DNA of 64,000 nt from DASWUZ01 sp036401375 (GTDB taxonomy: Bacteria; Acidobacteriota; Terriglobia; Terriglobales; Acidobacteriaceae). The notes under the pieces were generated by a model. It did no database searches. It was given only the letters and a program-made list of their open reading frames with translations, and was not told where the DNA came from. Where the stretch lies: NCBI GenBank assembly GCA_036401375.1, contig DASWVB010000027.1:124001-188000 (forward strand). Reading direction: 5' to 3'. Positions within the stretch are counted from its first letter, which is position 1, and every line of letters starts with the position of its first letter. A program made the translations under genes and the position numbers. Positions 39,094 through 46,668 of this stretch are shown piece by piece.

Positions 39094-41457
39094 ATGGCAT
39101 TGTTCGTTCAGCGGGAGAGCATGGAACTCAAGAGCATGGAAGCAAACATCGGCATGATACGGCAAGCGGATGCTGCATCTTCTGCACGGGCTCAGATAGG
39201 CGGGTGTGAGGCTGATACGGTAAGCCATAGACTCCCCCGACAAAGGCAAACCGTTGTAGAGCCGCAGAGCTCGACTGCACGGCTGCGCGCCGCCGCGGCG
39301 ATTGCCTGCGTCTTGATGGCTACCGCGCCAGGCTGCGCCTTCGGACAGGCCACCAGCAAGCAGGACGCTGCAAAATCGCAGAACACAACAGCGTCCACTC
39401 CTTCGGACCTGCCCGACGAGCCCCAGCCGATCCTCACCCAGCCGCTCTACCTGCGTTCGACCGCTCGCGACTTCACCATTCCGCGCCATCACTTTCCAAA
39501 CCCGTTCGCGCCCTACCAGGCGACCTCCGTTCCCCTGCCAAGCGGAACGAACGTGCCGCGCCTGGCTGACCTGGCGCGTGCGGGCAAAATCTACCTAAGC
39601 CTCAGCGACGCCATCATGCTGGCACTTGAGGATAACTACGACATTGCGATTCAACGCTACAACCTCGACATCGCCGATACTGACATCCTGCGGACAAAGT
39701 CAGGTCAGCTGCCGAACGGTGTCAACACCGGCCTGGTTTCAAACACTATCGGGGGTACCACTTCTTCGCTCACCTCAGGCGGCGGTCCCGGGGGGTCGTC
39801 CGTTGGCTCCGGCGGTGCGGGCGCGGGCGCCTCAGGCATCGTGCTCTCTACCAGTGGCGCCGGGCCTCTGCCATTCAATCTTGACCCAGCCTTGACCGGC
39901 AACCTTCAGTTTGACCGATCCCAGCAGCAGGCTCAGAACACCTTCCAATGCACCTCGGCAACCTGCTCGTCAGACACCAATACTTACGACTTCGGTTACA
40001 CCCAGGGCTTCCTTACCGGTACGCAGCTCGCGGTCACCTTCAACAACAATCGGGTCAGCGGAAACTCGCTCGGCAGCCCTTATCTGCCCACTTTGAATTC
40101 AACATTCCAGGTCAAGGCCACGCAGCATCTTCTGCAGGGATTTGGTACGGGGGTAAACGGCCGCTTTATCGTCCAGGCAAAGAACAACCGGCGTATCGCC
40201 GACTCTGCCTTCCGCCAGCAGATTCTCTTCACCATCAACCAGGTTGAAAACATCTACTGGGGCCTGGTCACCGCCTACCAGGACGTGCAGGCTAAAGAGC
40301 GCTCACTCGAACAGTCCAGGCAGCTCGCCTCAGATAATCGCAAGCAGCTCGAGATTGGAACCCTGGCGCCCCTTGACGTAGTTAACTCGGATGCGTCTGT
40401 TGCCAACGACCAGCAGGCGCTCATCATCTCCCAGAGCCGTCTTGAGTACCAGCAGCTCATCATGAAGCAGGCCGTCGCGAGGAACCTGAACGACCCTACT
40501 CTGACTTCTGCCCCGGTGATCCCAACCGACCGCGTCTCCCTTGCCGAGACTCCCGAAGAGAAGCTCTCAGCCGACGACCTGGTCAAGCAGGCGATCACAA
40601 ATCGCCCCGAGATCGAACAGGCGGTTGTGCAGTTGAAGAATGACCAGATCAGCCTGAAAGGCGCGAAGAACGGGCTGCTGCCTATCATCGACCTTTATGC
40701 CTATTACGGGGGTAATACCCTCGGCGGCTCAGCCAATCCGAACTGCTTCAACTTCACTACGGGTGGCCAGTGCACGCCGATCCCGACCAGGGGCTACTCC
40801 GACGTCTTCTCCGATCTCTTCGACAACAAATATCCCGATAAGGGCGTCGGCCTCAACGTAACGATTCCGATCCGCAACCGCAGTGCCCAGGCTGAGCAGG
40901 CCCGTTCCGTGCTCGAATACCGTCAGGCGGAGATGCGTCTCCAGCAGTTGTACGTGCAAATACGCATCCAGGTCTTGAACGCGCAGTTCGCCCTGACCAA
41001 CGACCGCGCCCAGGTGATGTCCGCCACGGCACAGCGCGATTACTCCATTCAGAGCCTGGATGCCGAGCGCAAGAAGTATCGCCTCGGGGCCTCGACGACG
41101 GCTCTGGTCCTGGCTCAGCAGCGTTCTCTGGCCAATGCTGAAGACACGGCGCTATCGGCGCAGGCTACCTATGCTACAGACCGTGCCGCACTCAACCAGA
41201 TCCTCGCTAACACCCTTGACCGCTACGGTATCAGCCTGAACGATGCAGTCACCGGCAATGTCGCGACTGCTCCGCTCATCCCGGGTCTCGAGCCTGCCAA
41301 GGAGCTGCCGGAGCCCGAGCTGCCCGGTCAGCAACAGCGCCTGCAGGAGCTCGAAAAGCCCCCTGCCCCGGCACAGGACCTGATGCATCCAGACCAGCAA
41401 CAGAGCCCGACTTCCCCTGGCGTACCCCCGGGCCAGCCGACGACGCCCCCGCAGTAG
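39094..41457 (+). CDS. TolC-family outer-membrane efflux protein
   Basis: 787 residues, much longer than the usual about 450-500. The signal-like segment (AAAAIACVLMATAPGCAFGQA) lies only at about residues 66-86, so the true start may be later than the ATG at 39094, although no ATG comes directly before it. The TolC repeats begin near residue 170 (LSLSDAIMLALEDNYDIAI) and the second at about 500 (EEKLSADDLVKQAITNRPEI). A Gly/Ser-rich insert (about 225-250) and a Pro/Gln-rich C-terminal tail (last 50 residues) are extra. Family members form the outer duct of efflux pumps or type I secretion; no partner pump genes are adjacent. Confidence 0.9.
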   Translation: MALFVQRESMELKSMEANIGMIRQADAASSARAQIGGCEADTVSHRLPRQRQTVVEPQSSTARLRAAAAIACVLMATAPGCAFGQATSKQDAAKSQNTTASTPSDLPDEPQPILTQPLYLRSTARDFTIPRHHFPNPFAPYQATSVPLPSGTNVPRLADLARAGKIYLSLSDAIMLALEDNYDIAIQRYNLDIADTDILRTKSGQLPNGVNTGLVSNTIGGTTSSLTSGGGPGGSSVGSGGAGAGASGIVLSTSGAGPLPFNLDPALTGNLQFDRSQQQAQNTFQCTSATCSSDTNTYDFGYTQGFLTGTQLAVTFNNNRVSGNSLGSPYLPTLNSTFQVKATQHLLQGFGTGVNGRFIVQAKNNRRIADSAFRQQILFTINQVENIYWGLVTAYQDVQAKERSLEQSRQLASDNRKQLEIGTLAPLDVVNSDASVANDQQALIISQSRLEYQQLIMKQAVARNLNDPTLTSAPVIPTDRVSLAETPEEKLSADDLVKQAITNRPEIEQAVVQLKNDQISLKGAKNGLLPIIDLYAYYGGNTLGGSANPNCFNFTTGGQCTPIPTRGYSDVFSDLFDNKYPDKGVGLNVTIPIRNRSAQAEQARSVLEYRQAEMRLQQLYVQIRIQVLNAQFALTNDRAQVMSATAQRDYSIQSLDAERKKYRLGASTTALVLAQQRSLANAEDTALSAQATYATDRAALNQILANTLDRYGISLNDAVTGNVATAPLIPGLEPAKELPEPELPGQQQRLQELEKPPAPAQDLMHPDQQQSPTSPGVPPGQPTTPPQ

Positions 41458-41493
41458 CTCGAGTCACACTCCACGCACCGGCAAGAACGTCGG

Positions 41494-41530
41494 AAGGGCC
41501 CATGACTCGAGAAGGAGATCATGGGCCCTT
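41494..41530 (+). terminator. Hairpin after the TolC-family gene
   Basis: Perfect 12-bp stem AAGGGCCCATGA/TCATGGGCCCTT (41494-41505 with 41519-41530), 13-base loop, 36 bases after the stop. Only a short T run follows, but the stem is strong. Confidence 0.75.
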
Positions 41531-41662
41531 TCGGCATCTGAGCCTTCGCCGTTCAGCCCTTCTCTCCCTCGTGCCCTAACCCCTATTGCTCTCCGGCGGT
41601 CAATGGAAGGGAAGGTCGACGGCCGGGTTCCGCTCTGCGGAGCCACCAAGTGCTTGTCTCTC

Positions 41663-41691
41663 TTGACATTATTGAGTGCAGCAAGCAAACT
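41663..41691 (+). promoter_or_regulatory. Possible promoter of the RsbW/RsbV-like pair
   Basis: Perfect -35 TTGACA at 41663-41668, 17-base spacer, weak -10 CAAACT at 41686-41691. If used, translation must start at 41697 or later. Confidence 0.35.
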
Positions 41692-41696
41692 GCCAC

Positions 41697-42182
41697 ATGA
41701 CGGGGCCGAGACCTGCTGCGGCGCCGGGGACCGTACGCGATGAGGGACATCGATTGGCGGAATCACAGGCAAGCCGTGTGAGTATGACCCTGGACTCTTC
41801 GCTCGACAGCGTCGATCGCGTAGAACAGGCAGCAGAACAGTTGGCGAAGGCAGCCGGAATACAAGAAGACGACATCTACCGCATAACCATGGCGGTGCGG
41901 GAGGCGGCAGTGAATGCTGTGCTCCATGGCAACGCGTATGACCCGTCCAAGCACATTCACGCGTCCCTCGAGAACACAGGGACTTCGCTTGTAATCAGGA
42001 TTGCGGATGAGGGCAAGGGAGTCGATCTGGAGAAGCTTCCTGACCCCCTGGCCCCGGAAAACCTTTTGCGGGGCTCAGGTCGCGGCATCTTCCTCATCCG
42101 GTCCTTTATGGATGAGGTACACTTCAGGCATCTGCATCCCGGAACCGAGATGACGCTGATCAAACATCTGGACACGAAGTAA
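41697..42182 (+). CDS. RsbW-like anti-sigma factor kinase domain protein
   Basis: 161 residues from the ATG at 41697; GTG at 41676 or ATG at 41784 are also possible, and the last would leave just the kinase core. GHKL ATPase motifs: N-box VREAAVNAVLHGN, G1 DEGKGV, G2 GSGRGIFLI. In partner switching such kinases hold a sigma factor or phosphorylate an STAS antagonist on Ser. The STAS gene starts 26 bases later, which supports this role. No sigma-factor gene is adjacent, so the target is unknown. Confidence 0.85.
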   Translation: MTGPRPAAAPGTVRDEGHRLAESQASRVSMTLDSSLDSVDRVEQAAEQLAKAAGIQEDDIYRITMAVREAAVNAVLHGNAYDPSKHIHASLENTGTSLVIRIADEGKGVDLEKLPDPLAPENLLRGSGRGIFLIRSFMDEVHFRHLHPGTEMTLIKHLDTK

Positions 42183-42208
42183 ACAGTCAACAAGGAGGGA
42201 ATTCTCAA

Positions 42209-42559
42209 GTGAGCTTAAAACTCAGTACCCGTCAGGTGGACGGCATTACAGTTCTCGACCTGAGCGGACGTATCACTCTCGGCGACGGTAGTGTGAAATT
42301 GCGGGATGCGACCAGGGACCTCCTCTCGAAGGGCTCCAAGCTGATCCTGTTGAACCTCGGGGACGTCAACTACATCGACAGCTCTGGTATCGGTGAACTG
42401 GTGAGCGCATACACGACGGTTCGCAACCAGGGTGGCGAATTGAAGCTGCTCAACCTGACTAAGAAGGTCCATGACCTGCTCCAGATCACCAAGCTCTATA
42501 CCGTCTTTGATGTGAAAGATGATGAAGCCAGTGCGATAGCTTCCTTCGCTAAGACTTAG
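42209..42559 (+). CDS. STAS-domain anti-sigma factor antagonist (RsbV-like)
   Basis: 116 residues from a GTG with a strong AAGGAGG nine bases upstream. STAS fold with the phosphorylation-site motif YIDSSGIGELVSA (Ser near residue 57-58) and hydrophobic strands VLDLSGRITLG and LILLNLGDVNYI. It likely accepts phosphate from the RsbW-like kinase and is reset by a SpoIIE-type phosphatase such as that at 46669. A terminator follows. Confidence 0.9.
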   Translation: MSLKLSTRQVDGITVLDLSGRITLGDGSVKLRDATRDLLSKGSKLILLNLGDVNYIDSSGIGELVSAYTTVRNQGGELKLLNLTKKVHDLLQITKLYTVFDVKDDEASAIASFAKT

Positions 42560-42590
42560 CTCTTCCCGATTTCGAAAATCTTGAATATCA

Positions 42591-42620
42591 AAAGGAGCTG
42601 CCGAGTGGGCGGCTCCTTTG
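42591..42620 (+). terminator. Terminator of the RsbW/RsbV-like pair
   Basis: Hairpin AAAGGAGC/GCTCCTTT (42591-42598 with 42612-42619) with further pairing in the loop (TGCC/GGGC), 32 bases after the stop. It ends in TTTG rather than a long T run. Confidence 0.75.
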
Positions 42621-42813
42621 TCGTTCGTGCATACGTCCGTTTTCCCGGCGACCCGGGCCTACTCATTTGCGCTCGGCAAGGTTGCCTGGCCAACTTCATA
42701 GACGGAGCTTATCTGTGTCCCCACGTCAATTATTCTGCTGGATCAAAGAATCTGCTGTTCAAACTTCACCGTTCTGATGTAAGAACACATACTTAGGGTC
42801 ACGCCTTTTCAGT

Positions 42814-42835
42814 GTGGAGTCTTCTTTTGCTCCAC
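42814..42835 (+). promoter_or_regulatory. Leader hairpin upstream of the bufferin precursor
   Basis: Stem GTGGAG/CTCCAC (42814-42819 with 42830-42835) with a T-rich 10-base loop, 37 bases before the start codon; may stabilise or attenuate the leader mRNA. Confidence 0.35.
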
Positions 42836-42872
42836 TAGTGCGGGTATGAACCACAATACGGAGGAACTACAG

Positions 42873-43187
42873 ATGAAGAATTCAATGAAGAGCCTCATGG
42901 TCGCCGCAGCAGTATCTGGTCTGCTGAGTGGTGCAGCCACGATGCAGGGGGCGCCCACCCAGTCCGGACAGAACGCTGTCTCCTCAGTCAAGGCGGGCAA
43001 GGCTTCTTTCCTGCGCGCTTCGCTTAACGCGGACGACAGCAAAGACAAGCACTCCTGTAAAGGCAAGAACGATTGCAAGGGTAAGGGTGGTTGCAAGTCG
43101 AGCGACAACGGCTGCAGTGGCAAGAACAGCTGCAAAGGTAAGGGCGGCTGCGCAACCGACGGCTCCAAGATGCCGGACGCGGTTTAG
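42873..43187 (+). CDS. bufA: Bufferin-type Cys-rich metal-binding precursor
   Basis: 104 residues from the ATG at 42873, chosen because GGAGG lies eight bases upstream; the in-frame ATG at 42846 lacks a site. Signal peptide about residues 1-25 (MVAAAVSGLLSGAATMQGA). The mature part ends in two Lys/Gly/Cys-rich units with six Cys (HSCKGKNDCKGKGGC and NGCSGKNSCKGKGGC). This fits the BufA2-type precursors that are modified by DUF692 enzymes on Cys and exported to bind copper. The enzyme, its partner and a DoxX protein follow, so the assignment rests on both sequence and context. Confidence 0.82.
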   Translation: MKNSMKSLMVAAAVSGLLSGAATMQGAPTQSGQNAVSSVKAGKASFLRASLNADDSKDKHSCKGKNDCKGKGGCKSSDNGCSGKNSCKGKGGCATDGSKMPDAV

Positions 43188-43455
43188 GCCAGCACCGTCA
43201 AGAGAGTGAGGGCGGGCCGCTGTTGGGGCTTGGCATGGGATGGTCTGCCCCTTACCTCCCTTCAACGTCGTCGTTGCTGAGCCTGCGTACAGAGTGCTTT
43301 CCCACAACGTGACTGCCAGCGGTGAGCCTGCTTTCGCTTAGCCGTGCCTCCATTTGTGCCATTTCGATGGCAACCGCACCCGGCAAGACACACGTCGAGC
43401 AGGATGCAGCTAACCGAAGAACCAACCTAAGAAGTAGTAGCTAGCGGAGCCCGCA
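43188..43455 (+). other. Spacer between precursor and MNIO enzyme gene
   Basis: 268 bases without a supported gene. A weak GC hairpin GGGGC/GCCCC (43225-43229 with 43247-43251) may limit read-through so that more precursor than enzyme is made, a common arrangement for such operons. The functional reading is inference. Confidence 0.35.
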
Positions 43456-44367
43456 GTGGCGGCAAACAAGTTCAATGGCTTCACGGATTACGGAGTGGGA
43501 ATAGGGCTGCGGCTGCCCCACTACCGCCATATTCTTGAGAAGAAGCCGGTGGTGGACTGGTTTGAGATCATCTCTGAAAACTACATGATTGATGGCGGGC
43601 GCCCTCTCGCCGTGCTCGACCAGATTCTTGAGCAATATAAGGTCGTTCAGCACGGAGTCTCCATGTACTTCGGCTCAGTCGATCCTCTCAACCGCGAGCA
43701 CCTCAAGCGATTGAAGGCTTTGGCGAGGCGGACGAAGACTCCCTGGCTCAGCGACCATCTCTGCTGGGGAAGCGTCGATGGCCGCTATACTCATGATCTG
43801 CTACCCATGCCTTACTCGTGGGAGGCGGTCGAGGTAACAGCGGCAAAGATCCGCCAGGTGCGCGACTTCGTTGAGGTTCCGGTAGTTGTTGAAAACGTGA
43901 GCAGCTATGCCGAGTTTCACGCCTCCGAGATGACCGAGTGGGAGTTCCTCGCCGAGGTGGTGGAGCGCGCCGATTGCGGCATTCTTCTCGATGTGAATAA
44001 CATTTACGTCTCCTCTCAAAATCACACCTTCAACCCCTTCGAGTACCTGGATTTTGTCCCGGCCGAGCGCGTGGCGCAGATTCACATTGCCGGCCACTCC
44101 CGCTTCGAAAAATACATCCTTGATACCCACGATCACCCAGTCCTTGATCCGGTGTGGTCTTTGTATAAGCGAGCGATCGAGCGGTGCGGGCCCACCGCTA
44201 CGCTGCTCGAATGGGACGACAACATCCCCACATTCGATGAAGTACACGCCGAGGCTCTGAAGGCGAAGCGCTTTCTTGATCCTCGGGCCTTGGGCGATGC
44301 CTTTGCCGAGGGAGCCGCTGATCCGCTACAGAGTTTTGAGCCGGCATTAGAGGAGGTCATGATTTGA
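43456..44367 (+). CDS. bufB: MNIO (DUF692) multinuclear iron oxidase, bufferin modifying enzyme
   Basis: 303 residues from a GTG with GCGGAG upstream. TIM-barrel DUF692 protein with the metal-binding residues in order: ENYMIDGG, QHGVSMYFG, SDHLCW, HDLLPMPY, VVENVSSYAEF, LLDVNNIYVSS, HIAGHSRF, DTHDHPV and LLEWDDNIP. Members use two or three irons and O2 to alter Cys residues of a precursor peptide, giving metal-binding products. The stop overlaps the next gene's TTG start (TTGA), showing coupling with its partner protein. Confidence 0.92.
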   Translation: MAANKFNGFTDYGVGIGLRLPHYRHILEKKPVVDWFEIISENYMIDGGRPLAVLDQILEQYKVVQHGVSMYFGSVDPLNREHLKRLKALARRTKTPWLSDHLCWGSVDGRYTHDLLPMPYSWEAVEVTAAKIRQVRDFVEVPVVVENVSSYAEFHASEMTEWEFLAEVVERADCGILLDVNNIYVSSQNHTFNPFEYLDFVPAERVAQIHIAGHSRFEKYILDTHDHPVLDPVWSLYKRAIERCGPTATLLEWDDNIPTFDEVHAEALKAKRFLDPRALGDAFAEGAADPLQSFEPALEEVMI

Positions 44368-45359
44368 GCCGCATACTGGCCGAAACTGTCCTGGCGGATT
44401 CTGGCGAAATGGCTCATCACGACGGCACGGTAGATCAAAAGTCGCAAGAGACCTCATCGCCGCTCCTCTCTTTGCAGCGAAGGATGGCGGCAGCCGTGAT
44501 GGAGCCACTCACCCGCGCGGAGACCATGGCTCGGCGGCGCCGCAATGGAGTGAACGCCTCTTCCGAAGCAGCTGCCTTCATTGCCCCGAATGACCGCCTT
44601 AGCTCCTTTGAGCGCCTGGAGATCTATAACCGGCAGTACTGGTTTCGGCTCTATGCCTCTTTCGAGGAGGACTTTCCAGGGCTGCAGGTGATTGTGGGCC
44701 GGGGCAAGTTTAAGGGGCTGATGCGGCAGTACATTGCGGAGTGCCCGTCGACCTCGTTCACTCTGCGCGACCTGGGGGCGAAGCTGTGCGATTGGCTGAG
44801 AGAGCATCCCGCGTGGACTACGCCTCGCACTGCCCTTGCCCTCGATATGGTGCGTTTGGAATGGGCACACATCGAGGCCTTCGACGAGCTGCAGGACACA
44901 GTTCCGTCAAGCGAAGATATGGCTAGCGTTCAGGCTGAATCGCGGTTTGGTCTGCAGCCATACTTGAAACTGCTTCGATTACGGTTTCCCGTGGATGACC
45001 TGCTCATTGAGGTGCGCAACGAGGCGGGTAGCAGTGACAGCGCCAGCAACAATGCCAGGGCGGCACGCCGGAGCAAGGTCGTCCGGAGGATCGCGGACCT
45101 GCCAGAGGAGCAGATCTTCCTGGCCGTTCATCGGCACGAAAACTCGGTCTACTACAAGCGACTGCATGCGGAGGACTACCGTATGCTCGAGGTGCTCGGC
45201 GAGGGCGGAACCCTGGAAGATGCTCTTGCCGCGGGTTTTGGGAGCAGCTTGATCCCCGAGGACGAGCGCAGCACGTTTCTGCAGCGTGCCTTTCAGACCT
45301 GGGCGGAGCTTGGCTGGTTCGTCAAACCCCGGCCAGCAATTAAAGGTGGGTGCAAATGA
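44364..45359 (+). CDS. bufC: DUF2063 partner protein of the MNIO enzyme
   Basis: 331 residues from a TTG overlapping the bufB stop; a later ATG (Met16 or Met41) may be used instead. The N-terminal half matches DUF2063 (RLSSFERLEIYNRQYWFRLY, then FEEDFPGLQVIVG and SFTLRDLGAKLCDWL). This domain was first labelled DNA-binding but works as the precursor-recognition partner of MNIO enzymes in bufferin operons. The C-terminal half is less conserved (FLAVHRHENSVYYKRLHAED). Its stop overlaps the DoxX start (ATGA). Confidence 0.88.
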   Translation: MSRILAETVLADSGEMAHHDGTVDQKSQETSSPLLSLQRRMAAAVMEPLTRAETMARRRRNGVNASSEAAAFIAPNDRLSSFERLEIYNRQYWFRLYASFEEDFPGLQVIVGRGKFKGLMRQYIAECPSTSFTLRDLGAKLCDWLREHPAWTTPRTALALDMVRLEWAHIEAFDELQDTVPSSEDMASVQAESRFGLQPYLKLLRLRFPVDDLLIEVRNEAGSSDSASNNARAARRSKVVRRIADLPEEQIFLAVHRHENSVYYKRLHAEDYRMLEVLGEGGTLEDALAAGFGSSLIPEDERSTFLQRAFQTWAELGWFVKPRPAIKGGCK

Positions 45360-45853
45360 ACGACGCTGCAGGTGCAGGAAGAAGAGGTCAGTTGGGAGCG
45401 GCAGGGCGCATTTACATTGGCTTCGAAGCGCTCGCTGCGCGGCTGGAGTCGCCGTTCCTGCTGCTGGTTCGGCTCTACTTCGGCTGGCAGTTTCTGCAGA
45501 CAGGCTGGGGCAAGCTGCATACCCTGCCGCACGTTATCCAGTTCTTCACGACGCTGTCGATTCCCGCCCCGGGTATTGCGGCGCCATGCGTAGCGACGCT
45601 CGAGTTTGTTGGCGGCCTGCTGCTGATCCTCGGTCTCGGTACGCGGCTCGTTGGCCTGCTGCTGACCGGGAATATGCTGGTTGCATACATTACGGCGGAT
45701 CGGGAGGGGCTTGCCTCTCTCTTCAGTGCGGACGCTACTAAATTCTTCTCAGCCGACCCGTTCCCCTTTTTAGCGGCCGCCCTGATCGCGTTCGTCTTCG
45801 GTGCGGGCGCCTTCTCGCTCGACTACCTTCTGGCCCGGCGCACTCGAGTCTAG
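45356..45853 (+). CDS. DoxX family membrane protein of the bufferin operon
   Basis: 165 residues, four helices, ATG at 45356 overlapping the bufC stop. DoxX features are LLLVRLYFGWQFLQTGWGKL, PGIAAPCVATLEFVGGLLLI and GTRLVGLLLTGNMLVAYI. DoxX proteins are often the last gene of bufferin operons; a redox or quinone role has been suggested but is not established. A charged N-terminal 25 residues precede the first helix. Confidence 0.88.
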   Translation: MNDAAGAGRRGQLGAAGRIYIGFEALAARLESPFLLLVRLYFGWQFLQTGWGKLHTLPHVIQFFTTLSIPAPGIAAPCVATLEFVGGLLLILGLGTRLVGLLLTGNMLVAYITADREGLASLFSADATKFFSADPFPFLAAALIAFVFGAGAFSLDYLLARRTRV

Positions 45854-45918
45854 CGTCTTCAGCGCATCGGACGCAGGCCGGCCACTGGGGCATACGCGCC
45901 TAAGGCTGTCTGAGGATT

Positions 45919-46527
45919 TCAAGACTGCTTTCGCAGGACCCATGTCGTCATGCACCGATGGTTCTGGACGATAGTGGTCTTCAAGGGGTCGATCAGGATG
46001 CCCTTCAACTCCAGCGTGAGGTCCACGAGCATCTCTTCGTCGACCAGGAACCACTCCTGACCATCTCCGATGACGTACCTGTTGTCCTCCACCCATTCGA
46101 AGTCCATTCCGATCCTCGAACCGAGGCGGCAGAAGAGCATCCCGCCAGGCGTGAGCACGCGCCACAATTCGGACAGCATCTTCCTGAAGTGATCTTCGTT
46201 CCGCGCGAAGTGAAGCACGGAACTGCAGATCACTACTTCAGCAAATGAATCGGCAAAAGGGGTTTGCTCAATAAGACCTTCCTGGAAGTTTTCTGCCGGG
46301 AGCCCGCTTCGCAGCGAGGCGGATAAGCTTCGGACGTACTCTATGGCTTCAGGATTAGCGTCCAAGCCAAAGACCGCACACCCCTGTCGAAGAAGGTAGA
46401 CCAGATTGCGGCCATATCCGCAGCCGGCGTCGAAGACTCGCATTCCTGCTGCAATGTTCCCCCGAAGAATCTGATCGAAGACGTAGATGTCGATCTGTCC
46501 AAACTGTTCCTGAACGCTCAAAGGCAT
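45919..46527 (-). CDS. Class I SAM-dependent methyltransferase
   Basis: 202 residues from the ATG at 46527 (MPLSVQEQFGQ), which has CCGGAG upstream; the frame stays open to 46635 but the extra 36 residues look non-conserved. SAM-binding motif I VFDAGCGYGRN, acidic loop VFGLDANPEA, motif II EVVICSSVLHF and post-motif LTPGGMLFCRLG. Resembles the small tellurite-resistance/TehB-like methyltransferases; the substrate is unknown. It is transcribed away from the phosphatase gene at 46669. Confidence 0.88.
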   Translation of the reverse strand: MPLSVQEQFGQIDIYVFDQILRGNIAAGMRVFDAGCGYGRNLVYLLRQGCAVFGLDANPEAIEYVRSLSASLRSGLPAENFQEGLIEQTPFADSFAEVVICSSVLHFARNEDHFRKMLSELWRVLTPGGMLFCRLGSRIGMDFEWVEDNRYVIGDGQEWFLVDEEMLVDLTLELKGILIDPLKTTIVQNHRCMTTWVLRKQS

Positions 46528-46668
46528 GATTAACAATAACTCCGGAGACAGAGATCGCCTTATGAGACTGCAACACGCATGCATTTTGCTTTGAAAGTGG
46601 TCAGGAGGACAGATTTGCGTGGTTCGCAGCTCCATACCTGATAGATAGTATGGAGATCGAGAGGATAC

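Noticed and set aside
38884..39492. 202-codon minus-strand frame overlapping the start of the TolC-family gene
   Set aside because: Overlaps a well-supported gene and has no protein-like motifs.
43322..43444. 40-codon GTG frame between the bufferin precursor and its enzyme
   Set aside because: Contains MATAPG and QDAA words also seen at the TolC-family signal region, but is too short and has no good ribosome site; chance is the simpler reading.
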